Source of the DNA: Roseiarcus sp963748545
GTDB taxonomy: Bacteria > Pseudomonadota > Alphaproteobacteria > Rhizobiales > Beijerinckiaceae
Reading direction: 5' to 3'
NCBI GenBank assembly: GCA_963748545.1
Contig: CAVVJO010000031.1
Coordinates: 318,344-382,343, forward strand
DNA length: 64,000 nt
The notes under the pieces are model-generated. The model was not told the DNA's origin and did not search any database. It worked only from the letters and a program-made list of their open reading frames with translations. The translations under genes were made by a program, and so were the position numbers. Shown in pieces: positions 7,900-18,135 of this stretch (within the stretch, counting starts at the first letter, position 1; each line of letters opens with the position of its first letter).

Positions 7900-9096
7900 T
7901 TGTCCCCGAGCCTCGACGCCGCGCCCCCGCTTGCACCCTCGCCTCCGCCGGCAGATCCGCGATCCGCGCGGCTCAAGGCCTTCGCGCGGGAGCAGGCGAT
8001 CGTCGACTTCCTCAACCGCGGCGTATCGGTCGCCGAAATCGCGACGCACATGGGCTTGAGCGAGAAGCGGACGCGCGCGGTCATCCGGGAGACGCTCGCC
8101 CGGCGGATGCCGCATGCGCCAATGGAGTTCGCGGCGATCCAGGTCAGCCGCCTCAACGAGGCGCTGCTCGTCGCCTATAGCGCGATGAGCGGCGCAAACC
8201 TCAACGCTGTCGACCGGGTGGTCAGGATCGTCCGCGAGCTCGACCGCTATCATGGATTCGCCGCCGTCGTCCGGCGATCCGAGGCGGAGCGGACCGAAGC
8301 GCGGGTCGACGCCGCCGCGACGTTTGGCCCAGCGCTCTTCTGCCGCGCGCAACTTGCGCCGGGAGGGGAGGAGGGAGACCTTGCGTTCGAGAAAGACGTC
8401 GCTTGCGGCGTGGAAGCGAGGGGCCTCCCGCCCGCTGACTCGGCGCGCTTCGCCGGCGATCACGAAGACCGCCCGTTGTCTGCGCCTGCGCGCGACGGCC
8501 GCCCGGAAAGTCCGCTGCAAGACCTTGAAAAGGTTGATTCCGCGCCCGGGCCTGCTGCTCCCAAGGTCCCAGGGGTCGAGCGCCCCGACCTCGTCCTGAG
8601 CCCGTCGAAGGACGTCTCAGAAGCCCCAATGGCCGAGGCCGCTCCTCAAAAGGAGGGCGGGGACTTTGCCCTCGCCGCGCCGGCAGGGGAGCGTCGCCCG
8701 CAAAATCCGCCGCAAGACCTTGAAAAGGTTGATTCCGCGCCCGGGCTTGCGGCGATCCCCGAGACCGAGCCTCGCGAGGTCCTTCCGAGCCAGTCGAAGG
8801 ACGCTCCCGCGGCCGCGACCGGCCCGAGCCCGCTTCGAGACGCGACCCCGCGCCTCGCGCCTCGGCAGGAGGCCGAAGACTTTGCGCCCGCCGCCCTGAG
8901 CGGGGAGGATGGCCCGGGAAATCCGCCGGAAGCCCTTGAAAAGGTTGATTCCGCGCCCGGCTGCCCGAATGACGAGGCCGGCGACGCCGCGCCGGCGCCC
9001 GTCGAACGGCCGTTCGACACCCCGATGATCCTGACGCCGTCCGGATGGAAACGGCAGAGCCTTCGGATAACGCGGAATGGCGTCATGGCCTGCTGA
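7900..9096 (+). CDS. HTH-like protein with repeat-built C-terminal tail (paralogue A)
   Basis: Protein of 398 aa from a TTG at 7900, chosen because a perfect AAGGAG (7886-7891) lies eight bases upstream. After a Pro/Ala-rich lead comes a ~95-residue conserved domain: AIVDFLNRGVSVAEIATHMG, SEKRTRAVIRETLARR, SRLNEALLVAYSAMSG and VDRVVRIVRELDRYHGF. The first part looks like a sigma-region-4 or transposase-type helix-turn-helix. The remaining ~250 residues are low complexity, with three copies of a unit reading NPPQDLEKVDSAPG (8501-8550, 8696-8745, 8912-8961). The same N-terminal domain recurs in the gene at 19486-20445. I do not recognise a named family. DNA binding is inference. Confidence 0.65.
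   Translation: MSPSLDAAPPLAPSPPPADPRSARLKAFAREQAIVDFLNRGVSVAEIATHMGLSEKRTRAVIRETLARRMPHAPMEFAAIQVSRLNEALLVAYSAMSGANLNAVDRVVRIVRELDRYHGFAAVVRRSEAERTEARVDAAATFGPALFCRAQLAPGGEEGDLAFEKDVACGVEARGLPPADSARFAGDHEDRPLSAPARDGRPESPLQDLEKVDSAPGPAAPKVPGVERPDLVLSPSKDVSEAPMAEAAPQKEGGDFALAAPAGERRPQNPPQDLEKVDSAPGLAAIPETEPREVLPSQSKDAPAAATGPSPLRDATPRLAPRQEAEDFAPAALSGEDGPGNPPEALEKVDSAPGCPNDEAGDAAPAPVERPFDTPMILTPSGWKRQSLRITRNGVMAC
8501..8961 (+). repeat. Three 50-bp units inside paralogue A
   Basis: Near-identical units at 8501-8550, 8696-8745 and 8912-8961 share the core CCTTGAAAAGGTTGATTCC followed by GCGCCCGG. All are in the same reading frame and spaced by about 195 and 216 bp. Between them lie two short palindromes, CGTCCT/AGGACG (8592-8614) and GTCCTTC/GAAGGAC (8779-8802), of the same kind as the intergenic element at 2681-2725. 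Confidence 0.8.
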
Positions 9097-9161
9097 CGGC
9101 GTCTTGGCCTGACGGCGTCTCGGCCTGCTGACGGGCGCCGAAGCTCCGCGGGCAAGGTTGC

Positions 9162-10163
9162 TTATGGCGTTTCCCAGGTCCCTCGCTCGGCGGAGCGAAA
9201 CAGCGCTTCGATGACGCGCATGTTCTGGACCGCGTCCTCGATTCCGAATTCGAGCGGCGCTTCGCCGGCCGCCGCGCGGGAAAACGCGTCGCCCTGCAAG
9301 CCATACTGGTCGCAGACTGGAAACTCCTCGACCCGCGCGCCGCCGCCCAAAAGGTCCGAGCCGTCGTCGATCACGATCCGCATGGGACGGTCGGGGAGGG
9401 CGTTGAAAGGCACGACGACCTCGATCCGGCCGGCTTCGCCGACGACCGTCACCCGCTGATGGGCGGAGAGCTGCGTCGCGGCGGAGAAGGTCAGATGCCG
9501 GCCGCCGGGGAATTCGAGGATGGCGCTGGCCAGTCGATCGGTGCCGAATGTCGGATCGCGGTCGAGCGTCGCAACGACCCGGATCGGCTCGGCGCCGAAC
9601 ACATAGCGCGCCGTCACGATCGCGTAGCAGCCGATGTCGTAGAGGCCGCCGCCGCCCGGCGGGCGGTTGCGGACATTCTCCGGATCGAGCAGCCGATAGG
9701 AGAAAAACGTCTGGATCGCGCCCACGGGGCCGATCGCGCCAGCTTGAGCCAGCTCGCGCACGCGCCGCCATTGCGGATGATAGCGCACCATGAAGGCTTC
9801 GGCGACGCGCTTTCCGGCCTTGTCGCGCGCCGCGATCAGCGTCCGCGCTTCGCGTGCGTCGAGCGCGACCGGCTTCTCGCATAGCACATGCTTGCCGGCT
9901 TCGAGCGCCTTGATCGTCCAGGGGACATGCAGCTCGTTCGGAAGCGGATTGTAGATCGCTTCAATGTCGGGATCGGCGAGCAGCGCCTCGTACGAGCCAT
10001 AGGCGCGCGGGATGCCGAGTCGGTCCGCCGCCTCCCGTGCGCGGGCCTCGTCGCGCGAGGCGATCGCGGCGATGTCGCAAAACTCGGCGCGTTGCATCGC
10101 CGGGATCACCTTCTCGGTCGCGATCTTGGCGACGCCGAGGACGCCCCATTTCAGCTTGCGCAT
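9162..10163 (-). CDS. Gfo/Idh/MocA-family sugar dehydrogenase
   Basis: Protein of 333 aa. The N-terminal dinucleotide fold has GVLGVAKIATEKVIPAM and the conserved E-K-P-V motif (HVLCEKPVALDA) about 95 residues in. The C-terminal substrate domain contains GGGLYDIGCYAI, matching the family's D-x-G-x-Y/H region. Such enzymes oxidise or reduce cyclic sugars or inositols with NAD(P). It is the last gene of the sugar-transport transcript, 18 nt after the aldo/keto reductase, so it likely acts on an imported sugar or its product. Substrate not determinable. Confidence 0.85.
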   Translation of the reverse strand: MRKLKWGVLGVAKIATEKVIPAMQRAEFCDIAAIASRDEARAREAADRLGIPRAYGSYEALLADPDIEAIYNPLPNELHVPWTIKALEAGKHVLCEKPVALDAREARTLIAARDKAGKRVAEAFMVRYHPQWRRVRELAQAGAIGPVGAIQTFFSYRLLDPENVRNRPPGGGGLYDIGCYAIVTARYVFGAEPIRVVATLDRDPTFGTDRLASAILEFPGGRHLTFSAATQLSAHQRVTVVGEAGRIEVVVPFNALPDRPMRIVIDDGSDLLGGGARVEEFPVCDQYGLQGDAFSRAAAGEAPLEFGIEDAVQNMRVIEALFRSAERGTWETP

Positions 10164-10181
10164 GCCCTTCTCCTGCGAGTC

Positions 10182-11216
10182 CTACGTCTTCGGACCGGGC
10201 ACGCGGCCCTCGGCCTGCCGCGCCAGCATCCAGCCGGGATATTCGGGCTTCAGCGCGCTGACCGCATCGAGCGCCGCGACATCGTCGGCCGTGAGGGTCA
10301 GTTCAGCCGCAGCGAGATTGTCGTCGAGCTGCTCGACCGTTTTCGCGCCGATGATGACGCTCATCACGCCCTTTCGGCCGAGGAGCCAGGCGAGCGCCAC
10401 CCGCGCGACCGACGTCTCGTGAGCCTTGGCGACCTTCTCCATGGCGTCGATGATGTCGTAGGCCCGCTCCTTGTCGATCGGCGGAAAGTCGAACGCCGTG
10501 CGGCGCGAGTCGTTGCCGCCGCGCTTGTCGCGCGTGTATTTGCCGGAGAGGAACCCGCCGGCCAACGGGCTCCAGACCATGACGCCGAGCCCCTGATCCT
10601 CGACGAGCGGCAAAATCTCCCGCTCGAGTTCGCGTCCGGCGATCGAATAATACGCCTGCACGGTCTCGAACCGGGCGAGCCCGTTCTTGTCCGAGATCGC
10701 CAGCGCCTTCATGATCTGCCAGGCCGCAAGATTCGAGCAGCCGATGGTGCGCACGAGCCCGCGCTCGACGCAATTGTCGAGCGCTCGAAGCGTCTCCTCG
10801 ATTGGGGTGACCGGATCGAAGCCGTGGATCTGATAGAGGTCCACGTGCTCAAGGCCGAGGCGCTTCAGGCTCGCGGCGATCTGATCGAGGATGTGGCCCC
10901 TCGACAGGCCGACGGCGTTAGGCCCCGGCCCCATCTTTCCACGCACCTTGGTGGCGACGATCACGTCCTCGCGCTTCGCGCCGAGGTCGCGCAGCGCCTG
11001 CCCGAGTTGCACCTCCGACTGGCCCTCGGAGTACACATTCGCCGTGTCGATGAAATTGACGCCCTTTTCGAGCGCGCGGCCGACCAGCGCGGTGGAGGCG
11101 GCCTGGTCGAGCGTGCCGATCGCTTTCCATATCCCGCCGCCGCCATGGAAGGTCATGGTGCCGAGGCAGATCTCCGAGACGAATTGGCCGGTTCGGCCGA
11201 GCGGTCGATAGCGCAT
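10182..11216 (-). CDS. Aldo/keto reductase
   Basis: Protein of 344 aa, an NADPH-dependent TIM-barrel oxidoreductase. The catalytic tetrad elements are visible: D and Y in DTANVYSEG (about residue 59), K in IVATKVRGKMG, H in LYQIHGFD. The C-terminal part has GAKTVEQLDDNLAAAE for cofactor binding. An AGGAG precedes the ATG at 11216. It lies 101 nt after frcA and is followed by the Gfo/Idh gene; both probably belong to the same sugar-catabolic transcript, in the place where rhizobial frc operons carry a kinase gene. Confidence 0.88.
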   Translation of the reverse strand: MRYRPLGRTGQFVSEICLGTMTFHGGGGIWKAIGTLDQAASTALVGRALEKGVNFIDTANVYSEGQSEVQLGQALRDLGAKREDVIVATKVRGKMGPGPNAVGLSRGHILDQIAASLKRLGLEHVDLYQIHGFDPVTPIEETLRALDNCVERGLVRTIGCSNLAAWQIMKALAISDKNGLARFETVQAYYSIAGRELEREILPLVEDQGLGVMVWSPLAGGFLSGKYTRDKRGGNDSRRTAFDFPPIDKERAYDIIDAMEKVAKAHETSVARVALAWLLGRKGVMSVIIGAKTVEQLDDNLAAAELTLTADDVAALDAVSALKPEYPGWMLARQAEGRVPGPKT

Positions 11217-11317
11217 TGCGGTCTACTCCTGATCCAGGCGGCGATGTCCGAAAGCCGGAACACGTACGCCCGGAACACAGGCGACGCAAATCGCAAACTC
11301 GTGAACGAAAGCCGTGA

Positions 11318-12096
<779 letters not shown>

Positions 12097-12100
<4 letters not shown>

Positions 12101-13182
12101 TTCGACACCCTCCGGATCCATTGGTCGAGCGCGACCGCGACGATGATCAAGACGCCGATCGCGAATTCCTGCCACAGCACGTCGAGGCCGGCGAGCGAAA
12201 CGGCGGAGCGGAACACGCCGACGATCAGCGCCCCGACCAGCGTTCCGATGATCGAGCCGCGGCCGCCGAACAGCGACGTTCCGCCGATCACCACCGCGGT
12301 GATGCTGTCGAGGTTCATGTTCTCGCCCGCGGTGGGGCTGATGGCGCCGACGCGGCCGATCAGCGCCCAGCCGGCGATCGCGGCGATGAGCCCCGCGAGC
12401 ACGTACACGCTGAGCAGGATGTTGTCCGTGTTGATGCCGGCAAGACGCGCAGCTTCAGGATCGTCTCCGGTCGCATAGATGTGACGGCCAAACGCGGTGC
12501 GATTGAGGACATACCAGACGACCGCGGCCACGATGAGCAGGAGGAACGTCCCCCACATGATGCGCGCGCTGCCGATCTGTATCTGGTTTCCCATCATGCT
12601 CAGGAACGGCGCTTTGTCGTCGATGTCCTGCATCCCGATGGTTTCGCTTTGAGAATAGAACGTGTTCAGCGCCCCAATGATGCTGAGCGTGCCGAGCGTC
12701 ACGATAAACGGGGGCATTTTGAGTCGGGTGACCAGCACGCCGTTGAGGTAGCCAAAAAGCGCCCCGACGATAATGCCGAGCGGGAAAGCGATAAGAGTAG
12801 GAACCCCATCGTAGACAGCCACCCGTCCCATCACGACCGACGAAATGACCATGATGAGGCCGATCGACAGATCGATGCCGGCGGTCAAAATCACAAGCGT
12901 CTGCCCAATGCCGACAATGCCGATGACCATCACCTGCGTAAGGATGGTGGAGAAATTGCTGGCTGCCGTAAATCGCGACGGATTGACCGCAACGCCGAGC
13001 AGCACCCCAAGCAAAAGCACGACGAAAGGGACCGTCGTGGGATAGGCGTGCAGGAAGCGCTGGAGGCGCTGGATGAAGGTGAGCTGCTCCTCGTCGAAGG
13101 AGGCGACGGTCGTCGTGGCCGAGGCCAGAACCTTCTCGAACTCCTGAGGCGCGGGACGTCCCGCTGGCGACGCTTCGCTCAT
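12097..13182 (-). CDS. frcC: Sugar ABC transporter permease (FrcC-like)
   Basis: Protein of 361 aa. A ~45-residue cytoplasmic lead is followed by eight to ten membrane segments, including the RbsC/FrcC signatures ILTAGIDLSIG and VIGGTSLFGGRGS. It forms the membrane channel of the carbohydrate uptake system with the FrcB and FrcA genes on either side. It is translationally coupled to frcA through the GTGA overlap. Confidence 0.88.
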
Positions 13183-13299
13183 GGTTTCCTCGTCCCGTTC
13201 ACGACTTGTGGCGATCCCGAAGGCGGCGCTCGCAATGCTTGCCGCGAGCGCCGACCCCTCAGTCGTTTGAGCCGATTAAGCTCTGCTATCGCTAGGAAA

Positions 13300-14313
13300 T
13301 CAACCCCAGCAGAGTTTCAGGCCCTCGTCGACGCTGATCGAGGGAACGCCGGGGACCGGATGATCGGTGACGAGCTTCTCGCCTGTGTCGATGCTGGTCG
13401 GCTTCTTGCCGGTCTTGATGTAATCGGCGACCGCCTGGACGCCGTCCGCCGCCATCAGAAGCGGATACTGCTGAGAGGTCGCGCCGATGATGCCTTCCTT
13501 GACCCACTTGACGCCCTGGCAGCCGCCGTCGACCGCGACTACCGTCACGCCTTTTTCTTTGCCCGCGGCCTTCAGCGCGGCATAGCCGCCGTACGCCGCG
13601 GGCTCGTTGATGGCGTAGACGAGGTCGATCTGATCGGCCTTCTGGAGAATGTTCTCCATAGCTTTGCGGCCGCCCTCGGTGGAGCCCTTGGTGACGTCCG
13701 ATCCGACGATCTGCGGGCTGTCGCTCGCGGCGAAGTGCTTCTGATCCTTAACAGCGATGCCGAAGCCGTCGAGGAAGCCGTTGTGACGAAGATAGTCGAC
13801 GGTTGGTTCGTTGGACGCAAGGTCGAGCGTGGCGATCTTCGCGGTCTTGGCCTTGTCGCCGAGCGTTCCCTTCGCCCACTGACCAATCAACTGGCCGGCC
13901 TTGAAATTGTCGGTGGCGAAGAGCGCGTCGGCCGCAGTCGGCGGGTCGAGCGGCGTGTCGAGCGTGATAACGACGACGCCGGCGTCGCGCGCCTTCTTGA
14001 CCGTCGGCACGATCGCGGTCGAATCACTCGGCACCAGCAGGATGCCCTTGGCGCCGGCTGCGATCAGTTGCTCGATCGCTGCGACTTCGCCGTCATTGTC
14101 GCCGTCGAACTTGCCGGCATAGGCCTGCGGGGTGAGGCCCAACTCCTTGGCCTTGGCCTCGAAGCCTTCCTTCATCTTAACGAAGAAGGGATTGGTGTTG
14201 GTCTTGGTGACCAGGCCGACGATCGGCCCGTCGGCGTAGGACGGTGCGCTCGTCAGCGCGAGCATCATCGCCGCAGCGGCGGCGGTTGCAAAAATGCCGT
14301 GAATTTTAGACAC
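13300..14313 (-). CDS. frcB: Periplasmic sugar-binding protein (FrcB-like)
   Basis: Protein of 337 aa of the ribose/fructose-binding family. The GTG start at 14313 has GGAGG seven bases upstream. A Sec signal peptide ends near SAPSYA/DGP. The mature part has VGLVTKTNTNPFFVKMKEGF, ILLVPSDSTAIVPTV and VAVDGGCQGVKWVKEGI, typical of this fold. It captures the sugar and is first in the transcript, as in frcBCA of Sinorhizobium; fructose, mannose or ribose are the likely ligands. A ROK-type operator lies in the leader. Confidence 0.87.
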   Translation of the reverse strand: MSKIHGIFATAAAAAMMLALTSAPSYADGPIVGLVTKTNTNPFFVKMKEGFEAKAKELGLTPQAYAGKFDGDNDGEVAAIEQLIAAGAKGILLVPSDSTAIVPTVKKARDAGVVVITLDTPLDPPTAADALFATDNFKAGQLIGQWAKGTLGDKAKTAKIATLDLASNEPTVDYLRHNGFLDGFGIAVKDQKHFAASDSPQIVGSDVTKGSTEGGRKAMENILQKADQIDLVYAINEPAAYGGYAALKAAGKEKGVTVVAVDGGCQGVKWVKEGIIGATSQQYPLLMAADGVQAVADYIKTGKKPTSIDTGEKLVTDHPVPGVPSISVDEGLKLCWG

Positions 14314-14438
14314 TTCTATTCCTCCCAACGGGTCAAGCGGCGACGCTGTTCCCGGGCATGGTCGTGAGGCGCTCTAAGCGTCCCTTCGGCCCCCATGCGT
14401 CGTCGGGCGCTAAAGAGCCAGACTCTTCGGCGAAAGTC

Positions 14439-14469
14439 AAGGATTATTCTATCGGATTTAATAATTCTT
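14439..14469. promoter_or_regulatory. Inverted repeat, likely ROK-regulator operator
   Basis: Arms AAGGATTATT (14439-14448) and AATAATTCTT (14460-14469) match at nine of ten positions around an 11-nt centre. The core ATTATT...AATAAT resembles the operators of NagC/Mlc-type ROK repressors. It lies between divergent frcB and the ROK gene and touches the -35 elements facing both ways: TTGACT on the minus strand (14440-14435) and TTGACA on the plus strand (14468-14473). Confidence 0.6.
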
Positions 14470-14496
14470 GACAGAAGGCTGCTTTCGGCTCAATCT
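14468..14496 (+). promoter_or_regulatory. Candidate promoter of the ROK regulator gene
   Basis: A perfect TTGACA (14468-14473) is followed after 17 nt by the weak -10 CAATCT (14491-14496), ahead of the ATG at 14533. The -35 overlaps the right arm of the operator palindrome, which would allow autorepression. Confidence 0.4.
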
Positions 14497-14532
14497 CTCA
14501 TGAACACTGTGATGAAGATAGAGGGTCGGAGG

Positions 14533-15813
14533 ATGGCGGAGGCGGAGGCCGGGTCGCGCGCGGAACGCGCGAAGACGCGGACCCATTCCCAAGTTCCACC
14601 GGCGTTCGCCGAGATCGCCAGCGGCGCTGATCAGTCCGGCGTGCGGCTCTACAACGAGCGCCTGCTTCTTTCGCTCGTGCGGCGCTTCGGCCCTCTGTCT
14701 AAGATCGAGGTCGCGAGGTTGACGGGCCTCTCCGTGCAATCGACCTCGGCGATCATGAACCGCCTTCAGATTGACGGCCTTCTCAAGCGCGAGGCGCCGT
14801 TGCGGGGTCGCGTAGGCCAGCCGACGATTCCGATGTCGCTCGATCCCGATGGAGCCTTCTCGCTCGGCCTCAAGATTGGCCGGCGAAGCTGCGACCTCGT
14901 GCTCGTTGATTTTCGCGGGGTAGTCCGCCGGCGCGCCCACCGAACGTTCGCCTTTCCGACGCCGGAGATGGTTCTCGAATTCGTGCGCGAGGCGCACCCG
15001 CAGCTCGTCGAATTCGCTGAGCGAGTTGGAGACGGCGTCGGATCGCAGGGCTCGGCGTCGCTGCGCCTTTTCAATTGTGGACCTGGGAGGCCGAGATCGG
15101 CGCCCCCGCCGGCGCCATGGCGGGGTGGCAAGGATTTCGACACCGTGCGCGAGATCGCCGCCGTCTGTCCCTATCCGGTCACGCTGTGCAATGACGCGAC
15201 CGCCGCCTGCGCGGCGGAATTCTTCTTCGGGAGCGGCTGGCGTTATCGCGATTTCCTCTATTTTTTCCTTGGCGCATTCATCGGCGGCGGCTTGGTGCTC
15301 GACGGCGCGCTGAGAATTGGGCGCACGGGCAACGCCGGCGCAATCGGTTCGATGCCGGTCGCGCAGAGGAGCGACAGCCGCGGCGCGCCGCAGTTGATCG
15401 CTTGCGCCTCGATCTATCAACTCGAGCGCCGCCTCGCCGACGCGGGTCTCGACGCTTCCTCCATCTGGGGGACGCCGCACGAGTGGGCGGACTTCGGCGG
15501 GGCGCTCGACGCCTGGATCGAGGAGACGGCCGCCTCGCTCGCCTACGCCTCGGTTGCAGCCATCTCGGTGATTGACTTCGAGGCGATTGTCATCGACGGA
15601 GAGATGCCGGCGTCCGTGCGCGAGCGGATCATTGCACGGACCGCGCAAGTGTTCGGAGGCCTGGATCGGCGGGGCCTGAGCGACGTCGCGTTCGTGTCGG
15701 GCGTCATTGGCCCGGACGCAGGCGCGATTGGCGGGGCCGCCCTGCCATTGGTCAAAGCATTCGCCCGCGACCGCGAGGTCCTGCTCAAGGACGTCGTCGC
15801 CGAGGCGAGTTGA
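14533..15813 (+). CDS. ROK-family transcriptional repressor (FrcR-like)
   Basis: Protein of 426 aa from the ATG at 14533 (GAGG eight bases upstream). The winged helix is near residues 40-95 (LSLVRRFGPLSKIEVARLTG, SAIMNRLQIDGLL), then a sugar-kinase-like ROK domain with FLGAFIGGGLVLDG and GNAGAIGSMPV. Between about 15020 and 15130 the frame reads nonsense, while an adjacent frame reads RIAGLGVAAPFQLWTWEAEI and GAPAGAMAGW, the expected ROK sequence. A compensating pair of one-base shifts is therefore likely, and the stretch shown in the main frame is unreliable. Divergent from frcBCA, it probably represses that operon until sugar binds. Confidence 0.8.
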   Translation: MAEAEAGSRAERAKTRTHSQVPPAFAEIASGADQSGVRLYNERLLLSLVRRFGPLSKIEVARLTGLSVQSTSAIMNRLQIDGLLKREAPLRGRVGQPTIPMSLDPDGAFSLGLKIGRRSCDLVLVDFRGVVRRRAHRTFAFPTPEMVLEFVREAHPQLVEFAERVGDGVGSQGSASLRLFNCGPGRPRSAPPPAPWRGGKDFDTVREIAAVCPYPVTLCNDATAACAAEFFFGSGWRYRDFLYFFLGAFIGGGLVLDGALRIGRTGNAGAIGSMPVAQRSDSRGAPQLIACASIYQLERRLADAGLDASSIWGTPHEWADFGGALDAWIEETAASLAYASVAAISVIDFEAIVIDGEMPASVRERIIARTAQVFGGLDRRGLSDVAFVSGVIGPDAGAIGGAALPLVKAFARDREVLLKDVVAEAS

Positions 15814-15933
15814 GCCGCCCTTTTGCAAGATATGCGAGGGCGGCGAAGGAGCCGAGGCGTGGCGTTCCCCGTATCGTTCCGGGACGCGGCGGATGACAAA
15901 AACCGCAGTTGTCAACAGAACCCAAGAGGCGAC

Positions 15934-17419
15934 ATGGCTGCCCGCATCGTCAAGGTTGATCCATTTGATCTCGTCGTGTTCGGCGGGACAGGCGACCTCG
16001 CGTACCGCAAGCTCTATCCCGCTCTTTTCCATCGCGAGCGGGGCGGCCAATTCACTGAGCCTACGCGGATCGTCGGCGTCTCGCGGCGTCATCTCGATCG
16101 CGACGCCTTTCGGGAGAGCGTGAAAGACGCGCTGGTCAAGTTCAACGCGGTCGACGGCGAGTTCGCCGAGGCGCTGGAACGTTTCCTTGGGCGGCTCGAT
16201 TACGTGGCGGCGGACGCGTCGGGCGACGCCGGTTGGTCCGATCTTCGGGAGACGCTCGGCGCGGACGAGCGCATTCGCGCCTTCTATCTGGCCACCGGTC
16301 CGGATCTTTTTTGCCCAATCGCCAAACGACTCGGCGCGGAAGGTCTGGCGAGCCCCCGCTCGCGCATCATCGTCGAAAAGCCGATTGGCCATGACGGCGC
16401 GAGCGCCGACGCGATCAACAACGACATCGGCTCTGTTTTCCCCGAAAGCGCGATCTTCCGCATCGACCATTATCTCGGCAAGGAGTCGGTGCAGAACCTC
16501 ATGGCGCTGCGTTTCGCCAACGCCCTGCTCGAGCCGGTGTGGAACAACGCGCATATCGATCACGTGCAGATCACGGTGGCCGAGACGCTCGGCGTCGAAG
16601 GGCGCGGCGCCTATTATGACGAGTCCGGCGCCGTCCGCGACATGGTGCAGAACCATATGATGCAGCTCCTGTGCCTTGTCGCCATGGAGCCGCCGAATTC
16701 GATGCAGGCCGAACTCGCTGCGGGACGAGAAGCTGAAGGTCTTGAAGGCGCTCGAGCCGATCAACGAATTGAACGCGGCCGCCCTGACGGTGCGCGGGCA
16801 GTATCGCGCCGGCTTCGCCGACGGCGGCCCGGTCCCAGGCTACCTGCACGACGTGGGGAAGCACGAGAGCAACACCGAGACCTTCGTGGCGATGAAGATC
16901 GCCGTCGCCAACTGGCGCTGGGCGGGCGTGCCCTTCTACCTGCGCACGGGCAAGCGATTGCCTCAGCGGTTCTCGGAGATCGTGGTCGCATTCCGCCGGG
17001 TCCCGCACGTCATCTTCGACATGCCCTCGGATTCGATCCCCGCCAACCGGCTGGTCATCCGCGTGCAGCCGGACGAAGGCATCAAGCTTTGGATGATGGT
17101 CAAGGAGCCGGGACCGGGCGGCATGCGTCTGCAGCACCTGCCGCTCGACATGAGTTTCGCCAAGGCCTTCGGCATGGCTTCGGCGGACGCCTACGAACGT
17201 CTGCTGATGGACGCCATCCGCGGCAATGCGGCGCTGTTCATGCGCCGTGACGAGGTCGAGGCGGCCTGGCGTTTCATCGATCCGGTCCGCGAGGCGTGGA
17301 CGGCCATGCGTGAGCCGCCGCGACCCTACGCTGCGGGAACATGGGGACCCAACGCGTCCGTCGCTCTAATCGAGCGGGACGGACGCACTTGGAACGAGGA
17401 GTATCACGATGTCGAATAG
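15934..17419 (+). pseudogene. zwf: Glucose-6-phosphate 1-dehydrogenase with a one-base frameshift
   Basis: First enzyme of the oxidative pentose phosphate / Entner-Doudoroff route. The ATG at 15934 begins MAARIVKVDPFDLVVFGGTG with the NADP-binding GGTGDLAYRKLYPAL. The catalytic region RIDHYLGKESVQN is present about 180 residues in. At about 16714 an extra base breaks the frame; the protein resumes as SLRDEKLKVLKALEPIN and runs to HDVE at 17419. Removing one base gives 494 aa, the normal family length, so this is probably a sequence error. It lies 120 nt after the ROK gene and overlaps pgl by 11 nt. Confidence 0.85.
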
Positions 17420-18119
17420 CCCTCTGCGTCGCGACTTCGCCGACGACGAAGCCCTCGCTCCCGCTTTCGCGGAATGGACGGCCGAGAAGTTGCGCGCCGC
17501 GATCGCCGAACGCGGCGCGGCCTTGCTGGTCGTCTCCGGCGGCAAGACCCCGGAGCACTTCTTCGAAACGCTCTCGACCCAGTGGCTCGACTGGACCCGC
17601 GTGGCGATCACGCTCGCCGACGAGCGCCGGGTCGCCGACGACAGTCCCCGCTCCAACGCCAGGCTGGTGCGCGAGGCGCTCCTGCGCAACCGCGCCGCCG
17701 TCGCCGCCTTCACCCCGCTCGCCGACGCGCGGCTGAGCGAGAGCCAGGAACTCGTCGCAGCCAGCGCGCGCCTCGCCAGCCTTCCGCTTCCCGCCGACGT
17801 GGTCGTGCTCGGGATGGGCGACGACGGACACACGGCGTCCTGGTTTCCCGGGGCCGAAGGTCTGGCGGATGCGATGGACTCCGGCGCGCGCCAACTCGTC
17901 GCGCCAATCCAGGCGCCCGGCGTCCCCGAGCCGCGGCTGACCCTCACCGGCAGGGTCATCCTGCGCGCCCGCGCGATCGCCTTGCTGATCGAAGGCCAGG
18001 ACAAGATGAACACGCTGGCCAAGGCGCTCGAGGACGGCCCGGCCGAGGCCATGCCGATCCGCGCCGTGCTGCGCGGCGCAGCCGACCGTCTGACGATCTT
18101 CGCGGCCCAGCGCGCCTAG
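17409..18119 (+). CDS. pgl: 6-phosphogluconolactonase
   Basis: Protein of 236 aa that hydrolyses 6-phosphogluconolactone made by Zwf. Family motifs are LLVVSGGKTPEHFFE near residue 40, the ADERRV segment, and VVLGMGDDGHTASWFPG near 138. The ATG at 17409 lies inside the end of zwf with GGAG upstream, so the two are translationally coupled. The gene is intact. The next pathway genes (edd, eda or gnd) are not in this window. Confidence 0.9.
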   Translation: MSNSPLRRDFADDEALAPAFAEWTAEKLRAAIAERGAALLVVSGGKTPEHFFETLSTQWLDWTRVAITLADERRVADDSPRSNARLVREALLRNRAAVAAFTPLADARLSESQELVAASARLASLPLPADVVVLGMGDDGHTASWFPGAEGLADAMDSGARQLVAPIQAPGVPEPRLTLTGRVILRARAIALLIEGQDKMNTLAKALEDGPAEAMPIRAVLRGAADRLTIFAAQRA

Positions 18120-18135
18120 GCCGAGTTCGGCCCGC

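Noticed and set aside
8501..8961. Spaced repeats considered as a CRISPR array
   Set aside because: Spacing is ~195-216 bp, the repeats are in-frame coding sequence, and no cas genes are present.
12121..14367. 748-codon open frame on the plus strand
   Set aside because: Antisense to frcC and frcB, which have full family motifs and ribosome binding sites.
14458..16764. 768-codon open frame on the minus strand
   Set aside because: Antisense to the ROK regulator and zwf; no recognisable domain.
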